A DNA stretch of 64,000 bases from DASSUW01 sp963830725 (GCA_963830725.1 CAWHNO010000017.1:62001-126000); one strand, 5' to 3'. Counted from the stretch's first letter, positions 29,836 through 39,666 are shown. The notes: generated by a model not told the origin, from the letters alone. Translations and numbers: made by a program.

Positions 29836-31158
29836 GTGGAGAAGTCCCGCGACGGCCGCAAGACCCAGTCCCGCTACGCACCGCCCGAGAGTCCCGGGCG
29901 GGCGAAGCAGCGCGCGTTCGCGATCGCTGCCTCGCCCGAGCCCACCGAGCTGGAGGAGCTGCGCGAGCTGCTGCGCACCGCCGGCGTGGCCACCGCCGGC
30001 CAGGTCGTGCAGGTGCGCGACAAGCCGCACGCGAACCTCTACCTCGGCCCGGGCAAGGTCGACGAGCTCAAGCCGCTGCTCAAGGAGGCGGACGCCAACC
30101 TGGTGGTCGCCGACGACGAGCTCACCCCGCGCCAGCAGCGCAACCTCGAGGCCGAGCTCGACCTGCCGGTGCTCGACCGCACCGCGGTGATCCTCGACAT
30201 CTTCGCCGGTCACGCGCACTCGGCCGAGGGCAAGCTGCAGGTCGAGCTGGCCCAGCTCGAGTACAACATGGCCCGCATGCGCGGCCTGTGGACGCATCTC
30301 GAGCGTCTCGGCGCGGGCCGCGGCGTCGGCGGCATCGGCACCCGGGGCCCGGGCGAGTCCCAGATCGAGACCGATCGCCGGCTCGCGCGCGATCGCATCA
30401 CCGCGCTGCGCCGCCGGCTCGACCACGTGCGCTCCAACCGCGCCGTCCAGCGCGCCGAGCGCGAGCGCGCGCACCTGCCCTCCGTTGCCCTGGCCGGCTA
30501 CACGAACGCGGGCAAGTCGACGCTGCTGAACAAGCTCACCGGCTCCGAGGTCGGGGTCCGCGACCGGCTGTTCCACACTCTGGATCCGACCACCCGCACG
30601 CTGCGGCTGCAGGGCCGCACCTACCTGCTGACCGACACCGTCGGCTTCATCCGCAAGCTGCCGCATCAGCTCGTCGACGCCTTCGCCGCCACGCTGGAGG
30701 AGACCAAGCGCGCCGACCTGCTGCTGCACGTGGTCGATGCCAGCCCGCCCGAGGAGGACCTGGTGGCGATGACGCGGGCGGTCGAGGACGTGCTGGACGA
30801 GATCGGCATCGGCGACCAGCCGCGGATCCTCGTGCTCAACAAGGCCGACAAGCTCGACGACGAGCGCCGCCACGAGCTCGCCTTCCGCCACGGCGACGCG
30901 TCGCTGGTCAGCGCGGTCACGGGCGAGGGCCTGGCCGAGCTGGAGGAGCGGATCGCGGACGAGTTCGAGCGCCAGATGCGCGACGTCGAGCTGCTGGTGC
31001 CGTTCTCCGAGGGCGGCACGCTGTCGGAGCTGCATGACGTGGCCGGCGACCTCGAGCGCACCGACACCCCGGACGGCGTGCTGATCCAGGCCCGCCTGCC
31101 CGCGGTCGTTGCCGAGCGGTTCGACCGCTACGCGGTCAACGGCGACCGGCCGAGCTGA
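29836..31158 (+). CDS. hflX: GTPase HflX
   Basis: HflX is a ribosome-associated GTPase that rescues or splits stalled ribosomes under stress. The 440-residue protein has the N-terminal HflX domain (LYLGPGKVDELKPLL, LDRTAVILDIFAGHAHSAEG), the signature GGIGTRGPGESQIETDRR, a G domain with GYTNAGKSTLLN, DTVGFI and NKAD, and a short C-terminal domain. GTG 29836 is chosen because TAGACT ends 7 nt before it, which suggests a leaderless mRNA; there is no ribosome binding site. Confidence 0.95.
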   Translation: MEKSRDGRKTQSRYAPPESPGRAKQRAFAIAASPEPTELEELRELLRTAGVATAGQVVQVRDKPHANLYLGPGKVDELKPLLKEADANLVVADDELTPRQQRNLEAELDLPVLDRTAVILDIFAGHAHSAEGKLQVELAQLEYNMARMRGLWTHLERLGAGRGVGGIGTRGPGESQIETDRRLARDRITALRRRLDHVRSNRAVQRAERERAHLPSVALAGYTNAGKSTLLNKLTGSEVGVRDRLFHTLDPTTRTLRLQGRTYLLTDTVGFIRKLPHQLVDAFAATLEETKRADLLLHVVDASPPEEDLVAMTRAVEDVLDEIGIGDQPRILVLNKADKLDDERRHELAFRHGDASLVSAVTGEGLAELEERIADEFERQMRDVELLVPFSEGGTLSELHDVAGDLERTDTPDGVLIQARLPAVVAERFDRYAVNGDRPS

Positions 31159-31171
31159 GCCTCCCGGATCG

Positions 31172-31195
31172 CGGCGACCACCGCGGCGGTCGCCG
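31172..31195 (+). terminator. Hairpin after hflX
   Basis: CGGCGACC (31172-31179) pairs with GGTCGCCG (31188-31195) around an 8-nt loop, 13 nt after the hflX stop. No T-run follows. It is the best terminator candidate for hflX. Confidence 0.4.
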
Positions 31196-31286
31196 GCCGT
31201 GCCTGGTCGCTCGCACGGCGCCGGCCTGGCGCTGGCGTCGCACTGAGCTTGATCTCGGCGGGGGTCGCGGGCGATGCTTGAGGTCA

Positions 31287-31445
31287 ATGGGCGACCAGGT
31301 GCTGCTGCTGGTGATCGGCTTCGTGCTGACGAGCGTCGTCGGCGGCCTGCTCGGTCTCTTCTTCCAGCGCCGGACCTGGTCGCACCAGCACCGAGCGCAG
31401 CAGCGCGACCAGGATCGCGATCAGGCGCTCAAGGTCTTCGAGGAG
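31287..31445 (+). pseudogene. N-terminal fragment of a membrane-anchored helical protein
   Basis: From ATG 31287 the frame encodes one membrane helix (LLLVIGFVLTSVVGGLLGLFF) and a charged helix ending QALKVFEEVSS. This looks like the start of a common actinobacterial membrane protein, as I remember it. Similarity ends abruptly near 31445, where the sequence becomes the antisense of a LysR gene. It is a remnant or an assembly junction. Confidence 0.55.
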
Positions 31446-31448
31446 GTC

Positions 31449-31664
31449 AGCAGCTCCGGCGCGCGCCACCAGCGTGTGGCCGGCATCGGTCAGCTCGAGC
31501 CGCCGGCCGGCCTTGCGGAACAGCACGACGCCGGCCTCGCGCTGCAGCTGGGCGAGCTGCTGCGACACGGCGGAGGGCGTGAACGCCAGCGAGTCCGCGG
31601 CGCCCGCGATCGTGCCCTGGGCGGCGAACTGGCGCAGCACGGCCAAGCGGCGCGGATCCAGCAT
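31449..31664 (-). pseudogene. LysR-family regulator, helix-turn-helix fragment only
   Basis: From ATG 31664 the product MLDPRRLAVLRQFAAQG continues through a full LysR winged helix (SLAFTPSAVSQQLAQLQRE, FRKAGRRLELTDAG) and then stops matching after about 70 residues. The effector domain of some 220 residues is missing. The frame then runs into the antisense of the neighbouring membrane-protein fragment. It is divergent from a LysE-type gene, the classic LysG-LysE arrangement. Confidence 0.7.
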
Positions 31665-31739
31665 CGCTCAAGTTTCCTTAACGATTCTCGGCAGAAAAGA
31701 TCGCTTGTACTGAAACAAACGGAGGCGGAGGATGGCGCC

Positions 31740-32098
31740 ATGGAACCGTTCCTCGCCTTTCTCGCCGTAGCCGCGTTCGCAATGCTTGTCCCGGGCCCGG
31801 ACACATTCGTCGTCATGCGGACTGCGCTCGCCAGGGCGCGCGGGCGGGCACTTGGGCGGCAGCCGGCTCCGCCGCCGGCGACGTGGTCTGGGGCACCGCA
31901 TCCGCGCTCGGCGTCGCCGCCCTGCTCGCTGCGTCGCCCGCCGCGTTCTCGGCGCTCAAGCTCGCCGGCGCCGGCTATCTCGTGCTCGTCGGCGTCCAGG
32001 CGCTCCGAGCCGCAACGCGCGGGGACAGCTCGCGGCGGAGACGGAAGGCCAGACCTCGGCAGCCTTCCGCCGCGGGCTTGCGAGCGACCTGCTGAACG
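31740..32098 (+). pseudogene. LysE-type amino acid exporter, N-terminal half
   Basis: ATG 31740 begins MEPFLAFLAVAAFAMLVPGPD, the LysE/RhtB signature start. With two frame corrections (near 31840 and 32035) the sequence continues through GDVVWGTASALGVAALL, LKLAGAGYLVLVGVQALRAA and RGLASDLLNVKVG. The usual C-terminal helices are absent; after VKVG the sequence turns into a peptidoglycan-binding module. It is divergent from the LysR fragment, and both partners are cut at their 3' sides. Confidence 0.7.
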
Positions 32099-32323
32099 TC
32101 AAGGTCGGACACTTCTGGACCGAGCTCGTGCAGCGGCTCCAACACGCACTCCACGACGCCGGCCTGTTCGACGACCGCGTCGACGGCTCCTTCGGCAAGG
32201 ACACGGCCGCCGCCGTAGCGGGAGCTTCAGCGGTCGGCCGGCCTCGAGGTCGACGGTGTCGTCGGCCCGGCGACCTGGGGCGCGCTGGACTCACCCGAGC
32301 GCCGCGCCTCCAGCTCGGCGTAG
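32099..32323 (+). pseudogene. Peptidoglycan-binding domain fragment
   Basis: In the frame continuing from the LysE fragment, LQHALHDAGLFDDRVDGSFGKDT and, after one extra G at 32221, LQRSAGLEVDGVVGPATWGAL form a PG_binding_1 module, normally the C-terminal part of cell-wall hydrolases. It ends at TAG 32321-32323. No catalytic domain is attached. Its 3' part is antisense to the C-terminus of the HD gene. Confidence 0.65.
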
Positions 32324-32859
32324 CGGCGGGCGAACGCCTCTGCCGCCTGGTCCGGGGACCAGGCGGTCAGCTCGAGATCGAGCGGCTCAACGCCCTCGAG
32401 CTCCGGCCAGTGCCAGTCCTCGGTGCTGAAGGCGCGGCGCTCGGTCGCGAGCAGCGCGCGGTCGACGCGCTTGATCTCGGGCACGTCGGCCTTGATGCGG
32501 AAGCGGTCGCGGAGCGCCTGCTCGAGCTGGTCCTCGGCCTGCTTGAACGCGGCGCCGAGGGGGCTGCGGTGCTTGAGCGGGTGGGGCATGTCGCCCAGGT
32601 AGGCCTCCGTGGCGTCGTGCATCAGGGCGGCGAAGACATCCTCGGCGTCGCCGCCGCGCTGCTCGACGACCTCGGACACGATCACGGCGTGCTGGGCGAC
32701 GGAGTAGAAGACGCGGCAGTGGCCGCCGAACCGGCATTGGTTCGCGAGCGCCCGCGCGATGTCGCCGGCGTCGAGCTGCTCGGGGTCCGGGTCGAACGGG
32801 TTGACCCAGCGGCCCGAGACGGTCTGGAGGTAGGGCCCAGGCGCGGGTGGGGCGGTCAT
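32227..32859 (-). CDS. HD-domain phosphohydrolase (YfbR/5'-nucleotidase-like)
   Basis: The 210-residue protein has the HD metal motifs: His in FYSVAQHAVIVSE, the HD pair in ALMHDATEAYLGDMPHPLK, and a later Asp in IKRVDRALLATERR. These resemble the YfbR-like deoxynucleotidases. TATCAT lies 7 nt before ATG 32859 (leaderless pattern), though CGGAG could also serve as ribosome binding site. The last 30 or so residues are low complexity and overlap the peptidoglycan-binding remnant, so the natural end may be earlier. Confidence 0.85.
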   Translation of the reverse strand: MTAPPAPGPYLQTVSGRWVNPFDPDPEQLDAGDIARALANQCRFGGHCRVFYSVAQHAVIVSEVVEQRGGDAEDVFAALMHDATEAYLGDMPHPLKHRSPLGAAFKQAEDQLEQALRDRFRIKADVPEIKRVDRALLATERRAFSTEDWHWPELEGVEPLDLELTAWSPDQAAEAFARRYAELEARRSGESSAPQVAGPTTPSTSRPADR

Positions 32860-32932
32860 CTCCGAGATGATAATTCATTCGTATGACCGGTCGGCCCGAG
32901 GTGAATGCTGCTCGTTGCGGGACGATGTCCTC

Positions 32933-33685
32933 GTGACTACCACCGACGCCACGCGACTCGCCGTGCTCATCGACTCGGACAACACGACGGCCACCCTCAC
33001 CACCGAGCTGCTCGAGGAGATCGCCAAGTACGGAACGCCGACGATCAAACGCGCGTACGGCGACTGGACCACGCCGCAGCTCGTCGGCTGGAAGGAGGAG
33101 CTGCTCCGCCACGCGATCCAGCCGGTCCAGCAGTTCGCCTACACCCGCGGCAAGAACTCCACGGACTCCGCGCTGATCATCGACGCGATGGACCTGCTCT
33201 ACGCGGGGAACCTGGAGGGCTTCGTGATCGTCTCGAGCGACAGCGACTTCACGCGGCTGGCGACAAGGCTTCGCGAATCGGGGATGACGGTGTACGGGCT
33301 CGGCCGCCGCAGCACGCCTGGGCCCTTCGTCGCGGCGTGTGACCAGTTCATCTATCTCGACCTCCTGAGCCAGGAGCCGCAAGCGTCGTCGCAGCGAGAG
33401 CACGAGGAGCCGACACCGCAGCCGCCCGACCTGCAGCCGATCCTGTCCACGGCCATCAGCAACACATCCAAGGACGACGGCTGGTCCAACCTCGGCGAGG
33501 TCGGGTCCTACCTGATCAAGAACCACACGGCGTTCGATCCGCGCGACTACGGCCACGGCAAGCTCGGTGAACTCGTCCGCACGCAGTCCTACGTCGACGT
33601 GAAGGACGTGCCCAGCGCAACCGGCCCGAGCCAAATCTGGGTGCGGCACAAGCCGAGGGCTCCCAAGCGCGCCCGGGCCAGATGA
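32933..33685 (+). CDS. NYN-domain (PIN-like) nuclease with LOTUS/OST-HTH domain
   Basis: From GTG 32933 the product has an N-terminal NYN domain with the acidic metal-site residues in VLIDSDNTTA, KNSTDSALIIDAMDLLY and SSDSDFTRLATRLRESG, as in LabA-like proteins. After a Pro/Glu-rich linker, a C-terminal OST-HTH/LOTUS domain follows (GWSNLGEVGSYLIKN, YGHGKLGELVRTQ). The family is believed to bind or cut RNA; its bacterial targets are not known. The stop overlaps the ATG of a methyltransferase gene, so the two are co-expressed. Confidence 0.85.
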   Translation: MTTTDATRLAVLIDSDNTTATLTTELLEEIAKYGTPTIKRAYGDWTTPQLVGWKEELLRHAIQPVQQFAYTRGKNSTDSALIIDAMDLLYAGNLEGFVIVSSDSDFTRLATRLRESGMTVYGLGRRSTPGPFVAACDQFIYLDLLSQEPQASSQREHEEPTPQPPDLQPILSTAISNTSKDDGWSNLGEVGSYLIKNHTAFDPRDYGHGKLGELVRTQSYVDVKDVPSATGPSQIWVRHKPRAPKRARAR

Positions 33686-34404
33686 ATCTCGACGCGCTCT
33701 GGCACGACCTCGAGTGCGGCGGGTATGCCGAGGATCTGCCGCTGTGGCGGGCGCTGGCCGCCGAGATGGGCGGCCCCGTGCTCGACGTGGGGGCGGGTAC
33801 CGGTCGTGTGAGTCTCGATCTGGCCGGCCGCGGTGTCGCCGTGGTCGCCTTGGACTCGGACGCCGCGCTGCTCGCCGCGCTGGAGCACCGCGCCGCGGGG
33901 CTGCCGCTCGAGACGGTCGTCGCCGATGCCCGTGGGTTCGCACTCGATCGCCGCTTCACGCTGGTGATCGTGCCGATGCAGACGCTGCAGCTGCTCGGCG
34001 GACCCGCCGGCCGAGCGGCCTTCCTGCGTCGCGCGCTCGACCATCTCGAGCCGGGCGCCCTGGTGGCCGCAGCGCTGGCCGACGCGATGGACTGCTTCGA
34101 CGAGGAGCACGACGTGCCGCCCCCGCCCGACGCGCGCGAATTCGCCGGCGTGCGCTATGCCAGCCGGCTGCTCGACGTCGTGAACGAGAACGGTCGCGCG
34201 GCGATCCATCGGCTGCGAGAGATCGTCGGTCCCGGCGAGCGGTACGAAGCGGCCGAGAACGTCGTACGGCTCGATCGGGTGACGGCCGACGAGGTGGCGG
34301 CGGAGGCGGCCGAGCTCGGTTTCCTCACCGAGCCCCACCGGTTCGTGCCCCAGAGCGAGGAATACCTCGGATCGACCGTGGTGATGCTGCGCGCGCTGGC
34401 CTAG
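33682..34404 (+). CDS. Class I SAM-dependent methyltransferase
   Basis: The 240-residue protein carries the SAM-binding motif LDVGAGTGRV near residue 34 and VVALDSDAALLAAL after it. It is a close paralogue of the methyltransferase inside the murT-gatD operon at 39659-40366: both share WHD(L/V)ECG, DLPLWR, GGPVLDVGAGTGRV, PMQT(L/I)QLL and the C-terminal GS(T/E)VV(M/L)LR. It overlaps the NYN gene by 4 nt. The substrate is unknown. Confidence 0.85.
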   Translation: MNLDALWHDLECGGYAEDLPLWRALAAEMGGPVLDVGAGTGRVSLDLAGRGVAVVALDSDAALLAALEHRAAGLPLETVVADARGFALDRRFTLVIVPMQTLQLLGGPAGRAAFLRRALDHLEPGALVAAALADAMDCFDEEHDVPPPPDAREFAGVRYASRLLDVVNENGRAAIHRLREIVGPGERYEAAENVVRLDRVTADEVAAEAAELGFLTEPHRFVPQSEEYLGSTVVMLRALA

Positions 34405-34858
34405 CGCGCCCTGAGGAGCCGAACCCGTTCTCGCCGCGGCCGTCGCCCGACGACGGGAGCTCGTCGACCACGCACGTCTCGGGCGCGACGAACGGCACGA
34501 GCACGAGCTGGGCGATGCGGTCGCCGGCGGCGGCCTCGAAGCGCGCGTCGCCCAGGTTGACGAGCACGACGCGGATCTCGCCGCGGTAGCTCGGGTCGAT
34601 CAGCCCCGGGCCGTTGACGACGGAGATGCCGTGCGCGGCGGCCAGGCCCGACCGCGGCGTGACCAGGCCGGCCACGCCCGGCGGCAGCGCGACCGCCACG
34701 CCGGTCGGGACCGTCGCCCGCTCGCCCGGCCAGAGCGAGAATCCCTCGACGGTGCGGAGGTCATAGCCCGCGTCGTCCGGCCGCGTTCGGGCGGGCGGAT
34801 GCGCGCCGGCGCGCAGCAGGCGGACTTGGAGCTGGTCGACCGCGGTGACGAGAGCCAT
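34325..34858 (-). CDS. dut: dUTP diphosphatase
   Basis: This trimeric dUTPase keeps dUTP out of DNA and makes dUMP. The five motifs are in order: DAGYDL, PRSGLA, GLIDPSYRGEI, RIAQLVL and RGENGFGSSGR. The true end is probably just after FGSSGR, near 34405, because the remaining 25 or so residues are antisense to the methyltransferase gene; an indel may hide the real stop. ATG 34858 follows TAGTTT by 6 nt, a clear leaderless pattern. Confidence 0.95.
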   Translation of the reverse strand: MALVTAVDQLQVRLLRAGAHPPARTRPDDAGYDLRTVEGFSLWPGERATVPTGVAVALPPGVAGLVTPRSGLAAAHGISVVNGPGLIDPSYRGEIRVVLVNLGDARFEAAAGDRIAQLVLVPFVAPETCVVDELPSSGDGRGENGFGSSGRARPARAASPRSIRGIPRSGARTGGAR

Positions 34859-34959
34859 GGCGCGAAACTAGCGGCGCGCACGGACGGCCGAATCGACGAT
34901 CCCGCAATTCCCAGGTTTTCCTTCGCTTTCTCTTCACCTGCGTGGGCAGTCTCGACGGC

Positions 34960-35436
34960 ATGACGACTCCGAAGAACAAGACGGTCGCGCTCGCGATCAC
35001 GGGCGCGGTGGCGCTCGCGTCCGGCGCGTACGCGCTCGGCAGCCAGTCGGACGGCTCCGCGGTTGCGTCAGGTGAGGACGAACGGCCGGCGTTCGCCCAC
35101 CGCGGCGGGCCGGAGCTCGGGCTCGACCGCCTGGCCGACCGCCTCGGCGTCGACGAGGACAAGCTGCGCGACGCGCTCGCTGACGTCCGCGACGACCTGC
35201 CGGGCCGGCGCGAGCTGCATGCCGACTTCGCCAAGGAGCTCGCGGACGAGCTCGGCACGACGCAGGCCGAGGTCGAGGCCGCGCTCGAGCGGATCCGCGC
35301 CAAGCACGAGCAGCAGTTCGAGCAGCGCCGCGACGCGCTCGCCGACGCGCTGGCCAAGCGCCTGAACCTCGACGCCGCCAAGGTCAAGGAGGCCTTGGAG
35401 ACGCCGAGGCTCTTCTTCAAGCGGCCCGGCCCCTGA
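34960..35436 (+). CDS. Exported helical protein of unknown function
   Basis: From ATG 34960 the product has a signal-like hydrophobic segment (TVALAITGAVALASGAYALG) and then a very charged, helical body. Two or three repeats of the form LADRLGVDEDKLRDALADV and LAKRLNLDAAKVKEALE are visible. Such repeats occur in small exported actinobacterial proteins of unknown role. GTG 34942 is an alternative start. Its stop abuts that of the convergent transporter gene with no gap (TGATCA at 35434-35439). Confidence 0.7.
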   Translation: MTTPKNKTVALAITGAVALASGAYALGSQSDGSAVASGEDERPAFAHRGGPELGLDRLADRLGVDEDKLRDALADVRDDLPGRRELHADFAKELADELGTTQAEVEAALERIRAKHEQQFEQRRDALADALAKRLNLDAAKVKEALETPRLFFKRPGP

Positions 35437-36414
35437 TCATCCGCCGATCAGACCGGTCTCCATGAGGTACTCCTCGGCGACGACGCCGGGATCCTTCTTG
35501 TCGAGGTCGACGCGCGCGTTGAGCTCCTGCATGTTCTCGTCGGTGAGCTGCTCCTGGATCAGCTCGACCGTCTTGGTGAGATTCTCGCCGCCGGCGTCGG
35601 CGGTCTCCTGCTTCATCACCAGCGTCGAGTTGTAGGGCGGGAACATGCCCTTGTCGTCCTCGAGCAGCACCTCGTTCTCGCGCTGGATCTGCGGGTCGGT
35701 GGTGAAGACGATCGAGATGTCGGCGCGGCCTGACGTCAGCACCGAGTGGCGCTGGTCGATCGCGACCGGCACGAACTTCTTGAACTTCAGGCCGTAGACC
35801 TCCTCGAGGCCGAGCAGGCAGTCGAGCCGCTGCCGGCACTCGGGCGACCCGTAGAGCGTCAGGTCCTGATCCTTGCCTTCGAGGTCGGAGATCGTCTGCA
35901 GGTCCAGCTCCTCGGCGGTCGCCTGTGTGACCGCGACCTCGTTGGAGGAGGTGAACGGCGTCGGCGGCAGGGCGACCAGGCCGTCGGCCTCGAAGCCCGC
36001 CTTGGCCTCCTCGTAGGCGGCCTGCGGGTCCTTGGGCAGGTCGTCGGCGGTCTTGCCGAAGAACGAGAGCAGCGCGGTGCCGGTGTACTCGGGATACGCC
36101 GAGATCTCATCGGACTTCAGGGCCGCCAGCGCGGTCTTCTCGTCGCCGAGGTTGAGGTCCTTGCTGACGGAGAAGCCGGCGGCCTCCAACCCCTGTGCGT
36201 AGATCTCGCCGAGCACCTTCTGCTCGGTGAAGTTCTTCGAGCCGATGGTGAGCTGCACCTCGGCGTTCGCGGGGTCGCTCTGGATCTTGCCGCCCGAGCC
36301 GGACTCCGACGCCGGCGTGGCGGTGGGCTCCTCCTCGTCCTCGCCGCACGCCGCCACGACGAACGCGGAGAGGGCGATCAGGAGCAGGGCGAGCAGCAGT
36401 CGTGTGGGCTTCAT
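35437..36414 (-). CDS. Glycine betaine/choline-type ABC transporter substrate-binding lipoprotein
   Basis: The 325-residue protein has a lipoprotein signal with lipobox Cys23 (FVVAAC) and an OpuAC-type domain: IGSKNFTEQKVLGEIYAQGLE, SAYPEYTGTAL, and SGRADISIVFTTDPQI. This matches OpuC/OsmF substrate-binding proteins that take up compatible solutes. It is the last gene of a four-gene transporter operon; its ATG overlaps the preceding permease stop. Confidence 0.92.
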   Translation of the reverse strand: MKPTRLLLALLLIALSAFVVAACGEDEEEPTATPASESGSGGKIQSDPANAEVQLTIGSKNFTEQKVLGEIYAQGLEAAGFSVSKDLNLGDEKTALAALKSDEISAYPEYTGTALLSFFGKTADDLPKDPQAAYEEAKAGFEADGLVALPPTPFTSSNEVAVTQATAEELDLQTISDLEGKDQDLTLYGSPECRQRLDCLLGLEEVYGLKFKKFVPVAIDQRHSVLTSGRADISIVFTTDPQIQRENEVLLEDDKGMFPPYNSTLVMKQETADAGGENLTKTVELIQEQLTDENMQELNARVDLDKKDPGVVAEEYLMETGLIGG

Positions 36415-37181
36415 GGGACGGTCTGGATCCTCCTCTTGAGGGTTCCGAGGCGAGACGTGTAGGGGCTCGCACCCCGTTCGAGCTTGACTCCGGTGGGCGT
36501 GACCGCGCGCTGCACGGCCGACAGACCCAGCTCGGCTGCCACCGCGAGCGCGGCGACGACGATCGACGCGCCGATCTGGCCGGCGCGACCGTGGACCGAG
36601 CCGGAGATGATCGGGTCGCCGAGCGTGAGCACGCCCACCAGCGGCGCGATGGTCGCGGTGGCGAGGACGTTGACGGTTGAGGTCTTGATGCCGCCGAAGA
36701 TCAGCGGCAGCGCCAGCGGGAGCTCGACCGAGCGCACGAGCTGGGCGCCGGACATCCCCATGCCGCGCGCGGCGTCGACCGTGTCGCGGCTCACCTGGCG
36801 GATACCGACGTAGGCGTTGGTGAGGATCGGCGGGATCGCGAGCAGGGCGAGCGCCACGGTGACGTTCCAGAACTCGGGCGTGGTCGGGAAGAACGCGACG
36901 AAGAAGGCGATCAGCGCGAGGCTGGGCACGGCGCGGCCGACGTTGGAGATCGAGATCGTGGCGAACGCGCCGCGGCCGGTGTGTCCGAGGAACAGCCCGA
37001 GCGGCAGCGCGATGGCGATCGCGATCGCCATCGCCAGGAAGCTCACCTCGAGGTGGGTGACGAGCAGCGGCAGCAGCTCGCTGCCACCCACCCGCGCGCC
37101 GCCGGCCTGCGACTCGCGCGCGTTGAAGATGTAGTCGAAGGCGTCGCCGAAGTCGCCGAGGAAGGCCAAGGTCGTGCTCAT
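36411..37181 (-). CDS. Osmolyte ABC transporter permease
   Basis: This 256-residue integral membrane protein has about five or six helices. The EAA-type loop for ATPase contact is visible (VDAARGMGMSGAQLVRSVELPLALP). It resembles OpuCB/OpuCD permeases and pairs with the next gene as the second half of the channel. ATG 37181 overlaps the stop of that gene. Confidence 0.92.
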   Translation of the reverse strand: MSTTLAFLGDFGDAFDYIFNARESQAGGARVGGSELLPLLVTHLEVSFLAMAIAIAIALPLGLFLGHTGRGAFATISISNVGRAVPSLALIAFFVAFFPTTPEFWNVTVALALLAIPPILTNAYVGIRQVSRDTVDAARGMGMSGAQLVRSVELPLALPLIFGGIKTSTVNVLATATIAPLVGVLTLGDPIISGSVHGRAGQIGASIVVAALAVAAELGLSAVQRAVTPTGVKLERGASPYTSRLGTLKRRIQTVP

Positions 37182-37875
37182 GTCGCCGCCGCCCGCGTCC
37201 AGGGGGTCATCGCCCTCTGCAGGCCGAGGATCAGCAGATCGAGCACGACCGCGAGCAGGACCGCCAGGCCGCCCGCGACCAGCACATTCGAGCGGAACGT
37301 CATGTCGGCGAACAGCGCCTCCCCGAGCCCGCCGGCGCCCGCCAGGAACGCGAGCGCGGCGAGCCCCACGGTGGTGGTGGCGGCGATCCGCAGCCCGGCC
37401 ATGATCTCCGGCAGCGCGAGCGGCATCTCCACCCGCCACAGCAGCTGGCGGGGCGTGAGGCCCATGCCGCGGCCGGCGTCCCGGGCCTCGTCCGGCACGT
37501 TGTCGAAGCCCGCGATCACGTTGCGGAACAGGATCAGCAGCGTGTAGGCGACCAGCGCGATGATCGCCGTCGTGTTGCCGCGCCCGGTCAGCGGCAGCAG
37601 CAGGAAGAAGACGGCGACGCTCGGGAGCGTGTAGAGGATGCCGGTCACCTGCACGATCGGCCCCACGAGCCAGCGCCGGCGGTGGGCGAGCAGCGCGAGC
37701 GTGAAGGCGATCGCGAACCCGATGGCCACCGAGACGAACGTGAGGTAGACGTGCTGCCAGAACGGGTCCACGTAGCGCTCGAAGTTGTCGGCGATCCAGT
37801 CCAGGCAGACGCCGTTGTCCGCGACGCAGTCCTCCCCGCTGCGGTCGCGCCGCTGGAGCTGGGCGAAGAGCTCGG

Positions 37876-37879
<4 letters not shown>
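37178..37879 (-). CDS. Osmolyte ABC transporter permease
   Basis: The 233-residue permease is a paralogue of its neighbour, with the contact loop DEARDAGRGMGLTPRQLLWRVEMPLALP and a hydrophobic core of about six helices. The N-terminal 40 residues are hydrophilic with two cysteines (GEDCVADNGVCLDW), possibly extracytoplasmic. It lies between the ATPase and the second permease, overlapping both by 4 nt. Confidence 0.92.
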
Positions 37880-38880
<1,001 letters not shown>

Positions 38881-38916
38881 GAGGAGTCCCGCGGCGCGGA
38901 AAGGGCGCGCCGGATG

Positions 38917-39666
38917 CTACCCGCTCGGTGCTCCCAGACCGGCGGCGCGGCGCGCCGCGGCGTGCGCCGCGGCCTCCAGCGCGTCGTCGAGCGGACCCAG
39001 CGCGGATGGCGGGATCCCCAGCGCCATGGCGGTCAGCCAGTCCGCGAAATGCGCGTTCTTGGGGAGCAGCGGACCGTGGAGATAGGTACCGACCACCGTG
39101 CCGTGCGGGCCGCCGCGCACGCCCTCGAAGCCGGATGTCCCGTCGTTGCCGTGGCCGCGCAGCACGCGGCCGAGCGGCTTCGCCTCCGGACCGAGGCGCG
39201 TGCGTCCGCCGTGGTTCTCGAAGCCGGCGAGCACCCGGCCGTCGTCGAGCTCGATCGCCACGTTGCCGATCAGCCGCGGCCCCTCCGCGCGCACGGTCAC
39301 CAGGTCGACCAGGCCGACGCCCGGCAGGCCCTCGTCGCCGAGCTGGTAGCTGTGGCCGAGCAACTGGTAGCCGCCGCAGACCGCGAAGACGACAACGCCG
39401 CGCGCCGCAGCGGCGTGCAGATCGTCGCGCTTGTGCTCGGCCATGTCCCACGCGCACAGCGCCTGGTCGCGGTCCTGGCCGCCGCCGATGTAGAGCAGGT
39501 CGTGGGCGTCGGGGTCGAGCGGCTCGCCGAGCCCGATGCCGCGCAGCTCGAAGCCGATGCCCCGCCAGGCGCAGCGGCGCTCGAGCAGGAGCAGGTTGCC
39601 GCGGTCGGCGTAGATGTTGAGCAGGTCGGGGTAGAGGGCGCCGACGCGCAGGGTCCGCTCAGCCAC
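38917..39666 (-). CDS. gatD: Lipid II isoglutaminyl synthase, glutaminase subunit GatD
   Basis: GatD supplies ammonia for amidating D-Glu in lipid II. The 249-residue class I glutamine amidotransferase-like (CobB/CobQ type) protein has the catalytic Cys in VVFAVCGGYQLLG and His in TYLHGPLLPKN. It starts IYADRGN-like after GTG 39666. It lies in an operon with murT, separated from it by a methyltransferase gene that it overlaps by 8 nt. Interposition of another gene between murT and gatD is unusual. Confidence 0.9.
   Translation of the reverse strand: MAERTLRVGALYPDLLNIYADRGNLLLLERRCAWRGIGFELRGIGLGEPLDPDAHDLLYIGGGQDRDQALCAWDMAEHKRDDLHAAAARGVVVFAVCGGYQLLGHSYQLGDEGLPGVGLVDLVTVRAEGPRLIGNVAIELDDGRVLAGFENHGGRTRLGPEAKPLGRVLRGHGNDGTSGFEGVRGGPHGTVVGTYLHGPLLPKNAHFADWLTAMALGIPPSALGPLDDALEAAAHAAARRAAGLGAPSG

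Noticed and set aside
38881..38916. Link between gatD and the osmolyte transporter as one operon
   Set aside because: They are same-strand and close (36 nt), but the transporter ATPase begins its own block of 4-nt overlaps and shares no function; co-transcription is possible but not shown.
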